From Moraxellaceae bacterium (GTDB lineage Bacteria; Pseudomonadota; Gammaproteobacteria; Pseudomonadales; Moraxellaceae): a stretch of 11,706 nt of DNA. The translations under genes were made by a program, and so were the position numbers. The stretch is from NCBI GenBank assembly GCA_030146505.1, contig JASLCO010000252.1:1-11706 (forward strand). Direction: 5' to 3'. Every line of letters begins with the position of its first letter. Position 1 is the first letter of the stretch. Below, one piece after another: positions 1 through 5,938 of the stretch. A model generated the notes under the pieces. It saw only the letters and a list, made by a program, of their open reading frames with translations. It was not told where the DNA came from and did no database searches.

Positions 1-9
1 ACCTGTCCG

Positions 10-41
10 TCCTTCATGCAATCAGTCCTTCAAGCAATCAG
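10..41 (+). repeat. 16-nt tandem direct repeat in the nemA leader
   Basis: Two adjacent 16-nt units, TCCTTCATGCAATCAG at 10-25 and TCCTTCAAGCAATCAG at 26-41, differ at one base. The second copy ends exactly on the first G of the GAGGAG ribosome-binding site of nemA. This could be slippage-prone sequence, a pair of regulator half-sites, or chance; the promoter probably lies left of the window. Confidence 0.6.
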
Positions 42-46
42 AGGAG
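41..46 (+). promoter_or_regulatory. Shine-Dalgarno site of nemA
   Basis: GAGGAG lies six bases before the ATG at 53. It fixes the start codon, and the protein from this Met matches the N-terminus of NemA homologues. Confidence 0.85.
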
Positions 47-52
47 TTTTCC

Positions 53-1147
53 ATGTCCGGCAAGCTGTTCACGCCTTTCAAGAGCGGTGCATTCACCTTT
101 CCCAACCGTGTGCTGATGGCGCCGCTCACCCGCATGCGCGCCACGCCGCCCGGTGATGTGCCCAATGCGCTGATGCAGGCCTATTACGTGCAGCGCGCCA
201 GCGCCGGTCTCATCATTGCCGAGGCCACGCAGATTTCACCGCAAGGCAAGGGCTATATGGACACACCGGGCATTTATTCAGCCGAGCAGGTGGCGGGCTG
301 GAAGAAAATCACCGATGCCGTGCATGCTGCCGGTGGCCATATCGCCTTGCAGCTCTGGCATGTGGGCCGCGTTTCCCACCACAGCCTGCAGCCGGATCAG
401 CAACTGCCGGTTTCCGCTTCCGCCATTCCCTACCAGAACCGCACCACCGTGCGCGGCGAGGACGGCCAGCCCCGGCGCGTGGATTGTGATACACCGCGTG
501 CACTGGAAACGTCGGAAATCCCGGGCATTGTCGAGGACTATCGCCGTGCTTCCGTCAATGCGCGCACCGCCGGTTTCGACATGGTGGAAGTGCATGCCGC
601 CCATGGTTATCTGCTGCACCAGTTCCAGGCCACGGAAAGCAACAAGCGCAACGATGCCTATGGCGGCTCGCTGGAAAACCGTGCCCGCTTCACGCTGGAA
701 GCCATTGATGCCGCCATTGCCGGCTGGGATGCGCAGCATGTGGGCGTGCGCATTTCGCCGCTCGGTACCTTCAATGGCCTGAATGATTCCGACGGTCTGG
801 AAATGGGCCTTTATCTCGCCCGCGAGTTTGCCAAGCGGGGCATTGCCTATCTGCATCTCTCCGAACCGGACTGGGCCGGTGGACCGGCACACTCCGACGA
901 ATTCCGCCGTGCCCTGCGCGAAGCCTTTCCCGGCACCATCATCGGCGCCGGCAATTACACCGTGGAAAAAGCGGAAGCCCTGCTGGAAAAAGGCTTTATC
1001 GATGCAGCGGCTTTTGGCCGCCCCTTCATTGCCAATCCCGATCTGCCGGTCCGTTTGCAAAAAGGCAGCGAACTGAACCAGGTGGTGTCCGCCACGCTGT
1101 ACGGCGGTGGTGCCGAGGGTTATACGGATTATCCGGCGCTGGCCTGA
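53..1147 (+). CDS. nemA: NemA-like Old Yellow Enzyme (alkene / N-ethylmaleimide reductase)
   Basis: This 364-residue protein is a cytoplasmic FMN-dependent ene-reductase of the Old Yellow Enzyme family. It uses NAD(P)H to reduce activated C=C bonds, and in relatives also nitro compounds and N-ethylmaleimide. Its residues line up with the numbering of pentaerythritol tetranitrate reductase and NemA without gaps at the key sites: Thr26 in APLTRMRA, Gln100/Trp102 in LQLWHVGR, the substrate-binding His181/His184 and the proton-donor Tyr186 in HAAHGYLLHQF, Arg233 in GVRISPLG, and the FMN-phosphate region around Gly300 and Arg324 (FGRPFIANPDL). The C-terminus ends in the family-typical YGGGAEGYTDYPAL. 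The length is normal for the family. The ATG start is preceded by a clear GAGGAG Shine-Dalgarno site at 41-46. The gene stands alone on the plus strand here, so any neighbouring regulator (for example NemR) would lie outside the window. Family assignment is very firm; the physiological substrate is unknown. Confidence 0.96.
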   Translation: MSGKLFTPFKSGAFTFPNRVLMAPLTRMRATPPGDVPNALMQAYYVQRASAGLIIAEATQISPQGKGYMDTPGIYSAEQVAGWKKITDAVHAAGGHIALQLWHVGRVSHHSLQPDQQLPVSASAIPYQNRTTVRGEDGQPRRVDCDTPRALETSEIPGIVEDYRRASVNARTAGFDMVEVHAAHGYLLHQFQATESNKRNDAYGGSLENRARFTLEAIDAAIAGWDAQHVGVRISPLGTFNGLNDSDGLEMGLYLAREFAKRGIAYLHLSEPDWAGGPAHSDEFRRALREAFPGTIIGAGNYTVEKAEALLEKGFIDAAAFGRPFIANPDLPVRLQKGSELNQVVSATLYGGGAEGYTDYPALA

Positions 1148-1182
1148 GGTTTTTATTGAAGCTGAGGGATGTTGAGAGGTAT

Positions 1183-1236
1183 GGCGGCTAAAGCCGCTCC
1201 TGCAGGAGCGCATTTGCAGGAGGGGCTTCCGCGGCG
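1183..1236. repeat. REP pair in inverted orientation (REPIN-like)
   Basis: Two related 22-nt palindromic elements face each other. The left copy, read on the minus strand from 1204 to 1183, begins TGCAGGAGCGGCTTTAGC. The right copy, read on the plus strand from 1215 to 1236, begins TGCAGGAGGGGCTTCCGC. They match at 17 of 22 positions. The left copy contains the internal hairpin GCGGCT-AA-AGCCGC (1184-1197). The core resembles the 'TGTAGGAGCGGCTT(C/T)AGCCGCG' extragenic palindromes widespread in Pseudomonas and Xanthomonadales, which are spread by RAYT transposases. The position between converging genes, just before a terminator, is typical. Confidence 0.75.
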
Positions 1237-1239
1237 AAT

Positions 1240-1272
1240 AAAAAATCCCGCAAGAGATGGCGGGATTTTTTT
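1240..1272. terminator. Bidirectional rho-independent terminator
   Basis: The 11-bp stem AAAAATCCCGC (1241-1251) / GCGGGATTTTT (1260-1270) has an 8-nt loop. It is flanked by A-runs on the left and T-runs on the right, so it gives a hairpin with a U-tract on either strand. It lies between the converging nemA (ends 1147) and hpnE-like (ends 1329) genes and can terminate both. Confidence 0.9.
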
Positions 1273-1328
1273 ATGCAGGAATTTCAGGGTTTTTCACAAA
1301 GCATTCAGAGCTGCGGCTGATGCTGCTC

Positions 1329-2663
1329 TCAGCTCAGCAGCGCTTCCACCGCACGTGCCGCACTCTGGCAGGCGCCTTCCATGGTGGTGGTCCAGTCGGT
1401 GCGGGTCCAGTCGCCGGCAACGGCCAGGCGGGGCACGGCCGTTTTCTGTGGCGGGCGAATGCCGGCGCTGCCGGGGCGTTGTGCAAAGGTGGAGCGGGGC
1501 ATGCGCACAATGTGGCTGTGCAGCACCTTCGCTTCGCGGGCTTTCGGGTAATAACGGCGCAGCATGTCCATCTGGGCGGCAAGGATTTCCTCGTTGCTGC
1601 CCTTGATGAGTTCGTAAGACGCGGAAACCGTGGTGGAGTAGAACCAGTTGCGTGCCGGCGAGCGGCCGTGCATTTTCTGGCGGTCCCATATCTGCTCCAG
1701 CACGCCTTCGCCGCCGAGCAGGATTTCTCCCCAGTCCTTCATGCCGATATTGCGGTCCAGGTAAAGATTCACGCTGACGATGGGCACGGCCGTGAGGTTT
1801 TCCACGGCGCGGTAGTAGCGTTCGCGGTCCGGCAACTGGTCCAGCAGCCCTTTGACCTGCCAGACGGGCACGGCGCAGATCACGGCGTCGGCGCCGAGTT
1901 TTTCATCGTCCAGCAGCGTCACGCCCTGCAGCTTGCCGTCCACCACATCAATCGAGCGTACGGGTGCGCGCGTGCGCACCTTCACGCCATGCCTGGCAAA
2001 GAATTTTTCGGCGCTGTTCACGAAGAGCGTGTCGAGGTCGACAGTGGGATAGCCGATGGAAACCGGTGTGCGCATTTTCAGCGCCTGGCGCATGCCGGTT
2101 ATGAGCAGGTCGGCCGGCACCTTGGCGGAGGAAATGTCGGGCCTGTCGCCGGTAAGGCCGATGACGATGCCGTCCCACAGGGCCCGGCGCGCCGATGCCG
2201 GCATGCCGATGCGCCGGAACCATTCATCTGCCGTGATGTTGTCCAGGTCCTTGGGCTGGCGAAGGGCATCGCGAAACAGTTTTGCCTGTGCCCGTGCCGT
2301 GCGCAGCTTGTCGAGGCCGCTCACGCCGGGCAGGTCGCCTATGGCGGCACGCAGGCCGTCCACGCCCCAGAAGGAGGAACGGCGCACCTCGCCACCGGGC
2401 ATGCGCACGGACATATGGCCGGGGAAATTCACGTATTGGCGCGTGCCCACGCTGTCCAGGTAACGGAAAAGGTTTTCATAGCCACTGGCGAAAACGTGCT
2501 GGCCGTTGTCCGGCACGTCGTCGATTTCCGGCTGCGGGATGGCGATGGTGCGGCCGCCCAGGGCGCCGCGCCGCTCCAGCAGCGTGACTTCGTGCCCGGC
2601 CTCTGCCAGCCATACCGCCGATGCCAGCCCCGAGAGCCCGCCACCCACCACGATGCATTTCAT
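1329..2663 (-). CDS. hpnE: HpnE-like FAD-dependent desaturase/dehydroxylase family protein
   Basis: This 444-residue protein belongs to the amine-oxidase/phytoene-desaturase flavoprotein superfamily. Its N-terminus is a dinucleotide-binding beta-alpha-beta unit, MKCIVVGGGLSGLAS, with the acidic ribose-binding Glu30. It is followed by LGGRT (35-39) and DNGQH (52-56), the latter a hallmark of hydroxysqualene dehydroxylase HpnE. The C-terminal FAD-contact segment AGDWTRT..TMEGA begins near residue 416. HpnE removes the hydroxyl of hydroxysqualene to give squalene for hopanoid synthesis. However, hpnC and hpnD, its usual partners, are not in this window, so the substrate may be another polyene or isoprenoid. 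I chose the ATG at 2663 because it places the glycine-rich motif at the very N-terminus, as in relatives. The frame stays open for 46 more codons upstream (to 2801), but that extension looks non-family. The ribosome-binding site at 2663 is weak. The superfamily is certain; the exact reaction is not. Confidence 0.85.
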   Translation of the reverse strand: MKCIVVGGGLSGLASAVWLAEAGHEVTLLERRGALGGRTIAIPQPEIDDVPDNGQHVFASGYENLFRYLDSVGTRQYVNFPGHMSVRMPGGEVRRSSFWGVDGLRAAIGDLPGVSGLDKLRTARAQAKLFRDALRQPKDLDNITADEWFRRIGMPASARRALWDGIVIGLTGDRPDISSAKVPADLLITGMRQALKMRTPVSIGYPTVDLDTLFVNSAEKFFARHGVKVRTRAPVRSIDVVDGKLQGVTLLDDEKLGADAVICAVPVWQVKGLLDQLPDRERYYRAVENLTAVPIVSVNLYLDRNIGMKDWGEILLGGEGVLEQIWDRQKMHGRSPARNWFYSTTVSASYELIKGSNEEILAAQMDMLRRYYPKAREAKVLHSHIVRMPRSTFAQRPGSAGIRPPQKTAVPRLAVAGDWTRTDWTTTMEGACQSAARAVEALLS

Positions 2664-2841
2664 GTCCGTATGCCTGCTGTCATTGAAATTGAAGAGGCGG
2701 GAGAAATAGCGCGGGCGGCTGGAGGCGGCAATGGCGGGTAGCAGGCAAAAGGCTTGGCTGGAAATGACGCGCCACCAGGGCAAGGGCGCTTGCGAATTCA
2801 TCCGCGCTTCTGCGCTGCCTGTTGTGCGAATGGGTTTGGCG

Positions 2842-3897
2842 CTAGCGGCTTGGCCGCAAGCGGCGCGTATTCACGAATTCCGTGGCGCGGGCGCGCAGCT
2901 GGCCGCAACCGCCTTCCACGTCCTGGCCGGCACTGTTGCGCACCTTGGTGAGTACGCCGTGGCGGTTGAGGTGGCGCACGATTTCCACGATGCGCTCGCC
3001 ATCGGGGCGCTGATAGTTATCGCCTTCCATCGTGTTGCTGTCCCCGAAGTCATTGAAGGGGATGACGTTGAGCACGGCATATTTGCCTGTGAGCAGTGGC
3101 ACGAGTGCCGCCAGTTCGTCGTCGCCATCATTCACGCCCTTGAGCAAGGTCCATTGCACCTGCACGGGATAGCCCGTCAGCCGTGCATAGGATTCACCCA
3201 GTTCCAGCAATTCGGCCGGCGGGATTTTCGGGGCCTTGGGTAACAGGTATTCGCGTAAATCCGCCTTGGTGGTGTGCAGGGAAAGCGCCAGCGCGGGTTT
3301 TACGCGCAAGCCTGGCAGTTGCTCAAAAACGCGCCTGTCGCCCACGGTGGAAAACACCAGGTTCTTGTGGCCGATATTGCCGTGCGTGCCCAGCAGGTCC
3401 ATCGCTTCCAGCACGTTTTCGAGATTGTGGGCGGGCTCGCCCATGCCCATGAACACGACTTTCTTCACATGACGGCGCCGCCGCGCCTGCACCACCTGCG
3501 CCACGATTTCCAGGCTGCTGACCTGACGCAGCAGGCCGCTTTTCCCCGTCATGCAGAAACGGCAGCCGACAGCGCAACCCACCTGCGTGGAAACGCAGAC
3601 GCCATCACGGGGCAGCAGCACGCTTTCCACCAGCTGGCCGTCATTGAGCGCCACCAGCAGGCGTGCGGAATGGTCTTCACCGGGATGCTCCGAGCGCAGG
3701 CGGGCGAGATTGTCCAGCTCGGCGCTGAGTTCCGGCAGGCCATTGCGCAGCGACAGCGGCAGCACATTTTCCGAAGCCTGACGCTTGGTACCGGAGTCCA
3801 GCGGCTTGCCCGCGAGCCAGGCACGCAGTACCGCGTCCCGGTGGACGGGACGGGCGCCGAGATCGGCGAGGCGTTGGTGGAGGTCGGCAAGGCGCAT
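2842..3897 (-). CDS. RlmN/Cfr-family radical SAM RNA methyltransferase (RlmN-like paralogue)
   Basis: This 351-residue cytoplasmic protein resembles RlmN, which methylates C2 of an adenine in 23S rRNA and certain tRNAs by a radical-SAM ping-pong mechanism. The cluster motif CAVGCRFC supplies Cys108, Cys112 and Cys115 for the 4Fe-4S centre. GMGEP (151-155) is the SAM-binding motif. Cys101 and Cys331 (GGCGQL) sit where the two mechanistic cysteines C118 and C355 lie in E. coli RlmN, so catalysis looks intact. Several blocks differ from canonical RlmN: MTGKSGLLRQ replaces STAQQGFNRN, and the stretch before Cys101 is shorter. It may therefore be a second RlmN-like paralogue with a different RNA target rather than the housekeeping enzyme. 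An in-frame TAG at 3910-3912 leaves the ATG at 3897 as the only usable start, yet no Shine-Dalgarno sequence precedes it. It follows the small exported-protein gene by 56 bp. Confidence 0.88.
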   Translation of the reverse strand: MRLADLHQRLADLGARPVHRDAVLRAWLAGKPLDSGTKRQASENVLPLSLRNGLPELSAELDNLARLRSEHPGEDHSARLLVALNDGQLVESVLLPRDGVCVSTQVGCAVGCRFCMTGKSGLLRQVSSLEIVAQVVQARRRRHVKKVVFMGMGEPAHNLENVLEAMDLLGTHGNIGHKNLVFSTVGDRRVFEQLPGLRVKPALALSLHTTKADLREYLLPKAPKIPPAELLELGESYARLTGYPVQVQWTLLKGVNDGDDELAALVPLLTGKYAVLNVIPFNDFGDSNTMEGDNYQRPDGERIVEIVRHLNRHGVLTKVRNSAGQDVEGGCGQLRARATEFVNTRRLRPSR

Positions 3898-3953
3898 GGG
3901 GCGCGCATGCTAGCACCGAGGCCATGCCCCTGCCATGCGCGACCTGTCCATGC

Positions 3954-4334
3954 TCATTTGCCGGGGGCGTCGCTGCGGATGATGCGCAGGCGGACCTTGC
4001 CTTGCAGGGCGGTGGCAATGGCGGCCACGGCGGCCGCCGGGCTTTGCCTGCGCGTGTCCAGTGCAAAGGAAAGGGCTGCCGGTTCGGAGGAGATACGTAT
4101 GCTGCCGGAATCTATGCCTTTGGTGCTGGCGACTGCCTGGCGCAGTTTTTCCGGAGCAATGCGGTCCTGCACATCGCAGAACACCACGGTGTGCTGCCGG
4201 GCATGGGCTTTTTGCACGACATCGTAGTCGTAGGTGGCGGCCATCTTGTCTTCTATGCAGGCACCGCAAGCCGATGCTGTCATGGGCATCAGCAAGAGCA
4301 GTACAGAAAAAGCCGCACAGAAAAAACGCATCAT
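3954..4334 (-). CDS. Small exported protein with CGAC motif, function unknown
   Basis: I do not recognise this 126-residue protein. It has a clear export signal: MMRFF, a hydrophobic stretch to about residue 18, then TASA. The Cys-Gly-Ala-Cys pair (Cys23, Cys26) lies right at the predicted cleavage site, and one further cysteine is at 53. The predicted signal peptidase I cut leaves CGAC at the mature N-terminus; lipoprotein processing at Cys23 is possible, but the lipobox is poor. The rest (about 48-120) alternates short beta-like and helical stretches, TVVFCDV, PEKLRQAVAS, GSIRIS, LSFALD, SPAAAVAAIATAL, KVRLRIIR, loosely like a ferredoxin-like or heavy-metal-associated fold; this is inference. 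I chose the ATG at 4334 over a GTG at 4346 because GGAG (minus strand, 4344-4341) lies six bases before it. It is 51 bp downstream of nirK on the same strand, which suggests an envelope or metal-related role, possibly copper handling. Confidence 0.78.
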   Translation of the reverse strand: MMRFFCAAFSVLLLLMPMTASACGACIEDKMAATYDYDVVQKAHARQHTVVFCDVQDRIAPEKLRQAVASTKGIDSGSIRISSEPAALSFALDTRRQSPAAAVAAIATALQGKVRLRIIRSDAPGK

Positions 4335-4340
4335 GACGAA

Positions 4341-4344
4341 CTCC
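4341..4344 (-). promoter_or_regulatory. Shine-Dalgarno site deciding the start of the CGAC protein
   Basis: Read on the minus strand, GGAG lies six bases before the ATG at 4334-4332. The alternative GTG at 4346 overlaps this site and lacks an upstream match. Confidence 0.65.
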
Positions 4345-4351
4345 ACTGAGT

Positions 4352-4379
4352 GCTCCCGGCGACGATTGTCGCCGGGAGC
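4352..4379. terminator. Perfect 12-bp hairpin between nirK and the CGAC protein gene
   Basis: GCTCCCGGCGAC (4352-4363) pairs perfectly with GTCGCCGGGAGC (4368-4379) around a GATT loop. It begins 6 bp after the nirK stop and ends 17 bp before the next start codon. No T-tract follows on the minus strand, so it is not a classic rho-independent terminator. It may partly terminate, protect the nirK 3' end, or set the ratio of the two proteins. Confidence 0.55.
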
Positions 4380-4385
4380 TACGGC

Positions 4386-5831
4386 TCAGTGTTGGTGCTC
4401 CGCCTTCACATTGGCATCGGCCCATCTGAAATAGGCGATGTACTGCTGCACTTCTTTATCGGACAGGCCCTGGTTGGGCATGGGGATCTTGTACTTCTCC
4501 ACCAGTGCGCGGGCATCGGCATCCGTCTTCAGCATTTCTTCCGGATTTTTCAGCCAGTGCGTGAGCCAGTCGGCATTGCGCAGGCGGGTGACGCCCAGCA
4601 AGTCCGGTCCCAGCTTGTCGCCCTGGCCTATGGAATGGCAGGCCAGGCATTTGGATTCAAAGTCCAGCTTGCCCTGTTGCGCCTGTGCATCGGTAGGCAC
4701 GGCCGTGGCCGGGAGATTGTCATGCTCGGGTGACGCGGCCGCTGCTGCACCGTCGCCGGCGCGTATATGGCCGAGCGCGCCTTGCGAGGCATTGGCAAAC
4801 TGGTGGTCCACCATCACATAGGTGCCGGCTTCGGGCAGCACGAATTCCACGATGGCGGAATTGGAGGCTCCCAGCAGCACGGTCTGTGCGCCGCGCAACT
4901 GGTTGTCCGGATTTCCTTCCAGCCAGACGCGATCGAAGATGGTGCCCACCACATGGAAGCTCGATGTGTTGGACGGGCCGACGTTGAGCACGAAAAGGCG
5001 CACGCGTTCGCCCGGCTTGGCTTGCAGTGGCGCATCCACAAAGCCGTTGTATTTGCCGTTGAAGACGGTGTAAGTCGGCGCGCTCCTGCGCATGCTGTCG
5101 CTGTCCAGCACATACAGCGGGACACCATCCACCTTGCGTTTTTCCGGGTCGGGCTTGGTGTAGAACTGGCTTTGCACGATGGCGAATTCGCGATCCACCC
5201 TGGTGGGATAGCCGCCCTTGGGCTCCACGATCACCATGCCGTACATGCCCGAGGAAATATGCTCCAGTACCATGGGCGTGCCGCAGTGGTACATGTAGAC
5301 GCCGGGATAATTCGGCGTGAACTCGAAATCAATCGTCTGGCCCGGCGCCACCGAACGGTATTTGTCCGTGGGCGAGACCATGGCGGCATGGAAATCCATG
5401 GAGTGCATCATGGGGGCCGTCGTCATGCGCACGCCCGGCACGGTCTCGTCGGAACGGTTGCTCATGCTGAACTTGATGCGGTCGCCAACGCGGGCGCGCA
5501 CCACCGGCCCCGGCACGGTGTCACCGAAGGTCCAGGCACTGAATTTCACGCCCGGCGCGAGATCAATGATCTTGTGCGTGGTGTCCAGGCGGATTTCCTT
5601 TACGGGTTCCGGTGACAGCGGTTTCACCTCCGCCGTCATACTGAGGGCGCTGCCGCTGGCATAGGGCCCGGTGTGGCGTTCATTGCTGATGACGGCAGGC
5701 CTGGGGGCCAGATCCATTTTCGTGATGTCGTAGGAGTCTTCCGGCTTGGTTTCATGCGCCGGCTTGCTGCAGGCTGCCAGCAACAGGCTGGCAAAAAGCG
5801 TGATGCTGAAAACGAATTTCCGCACTGACAT
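4386..5831 (-). CDS. nirK: Copper nitrite reductase with C-terminal cytochrome c domain (lipoprotein)
   Basis: This 481-residue enzyme reduces nitrite to nitric oxide in the cell envelope. Residues 1-21 form a lipoprotein signal with lipobox LLAAC (Cys21), so it should be membrane-anchored like AniA. Two cupredoxin domains follow. The expected ligands are all present: His143, Asp146 (catalytic) and His148 in HSMDFH; His182 and Cys183 in YHCGTPM; His191; Met196 in SSGMYG; catalytic His293 in SFHVVG; His343 in MVDHQF. After an Ala-rich linker (about 360-390) comes a class I cytochrome c with CLACH at 395-399 and a likely axial Met451 in IPMPNQGLS. This three-domain, electron-donor-fused design is known from Ralstonia pickettii NirK and some AniA proteins. 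The ATG at 5831 is preceded by a strong Shine-Dalgarno site. No FNR-type or NsrR-type box was recognised upstream, and no NO reductase gene is nearby. Confidence 0.96.
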   Translation of the reverse strand: MSVRKFVFSITLFASLLLAACSKPAHETKPEDSYDITKMDLAPRPAVISNERHTGPYASGSALSMTAEVKPLSPEPVKEIRLDTTHKIIDLAPGVKFSAWTFGDTVPGPVVRARVGDRIKFSMSNRSDETVPGVRMTTAPMMHSMDFHAAMVSPTDKYRSVAPGQTIDFEFTPNYPGVYMYHCGTPMVLEHISSGMYGMVIVEPKGGYPTRVDREFAIVQSQFYTKPDPEKRKVDGVPLYVLDSDSMRRSAPTYTVFNGKYNGFVDAPLQAKPGERVRLFVLNVGPSNTSSFHVVGTIFDRVWLEGNPDNQLRGAQTVLLGASNSAIVEFVLPEAGTYVMVDHQFANASQGALGHIRAGDGAAAAASPEHDNLPATAVPTDAQAQQGKLDFESKCLACHSIGQGDKLGPDLLGVTRLRNADWLTHWLKNPEEMLKTDADARALVEKYKIPMPNQGLSDKEVQQYIAYFRWADANVKAEHQH

Positions 5832-5835
5832 GAAG

Positions 5836-5846
5836 CCTTCCCCCTT
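5836..5846 (-). promoter_or_regulatory. Shine-Dalgarno site of nirK
   Basis: On the minus strand AAGGGGGAAGG ends about four bases before the ATG at 5831. It is the strongest purine-rich ribosome-binding site of the minus-strand run, consistent with high translation of this enzyme. Confidence 0.8.
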
Positions 5847-5936
5847 GTTGCTCCGTAGACGCTGTCAGCAACGTTAGCACGCCCTGTCAGCGCCTGCCGT
5901 GCGCCTGCGGCCTGCGGGTGGCGTTGCCGGCAGGCG
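5847..5936. other. nirK upstream region with two inverted repeats
   Basis: The 107-bp gap before nirK holds GTTGCT (5847-5852) and AGCAAC (5867-5872), 6-bp arms with a 14-nt spacer that could be an operator or chance. A second, longer inverted repeat is CGCCTGCCG (5891-5899) / CGGCAGGCG (5928-5936); it ends two bases beyond the stop of the upstream protease gene and may be that gene's 3' hairpin. No T-tract and no confident promoter was identified. Confidence 0.35.
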
Positions 5937-5938
5937 GT

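Noticed and set aside
278..1213. Minus-strand open frame opposite nemA
   Set aside because: No recognisable domain; the opposite strand carries a full-length Old Yellow Enzyme with every expected residue.
1257..2741. Long plus-strand open frame (494 codons) opposite the HpnE-like gene
   Set aside because: The translation is rich in His, Ala, Gly and Arg with no motif, typical of antisense frames in GC-rich DNA; the minus strand encodes a clear FAD enzyme.
2664..2801. 46-codon N-terminal extension of the HpnE-like protein
   Set aside because: It would put unrelated sequence before the FAD-binding glycine motif, which lies at the N-terminus in relatives; treated as intergenic.
4767..5615. Plus-strand open frame of 282 codons opposite nirK
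   Set aside because: His/Ala/Gly-rich antisense frame with no motif or credible ribosome-binding site; nirK on the other strand is complete with all ligands.
5832..5938. FNR or NsrR binding box upstream of nirK
   Set aside because: No TTGAT-N4-ATCAA-like or AT-rich NsrR palindrome was found; only a weak GTTGCT/AGCAAC inverted repeat is present.
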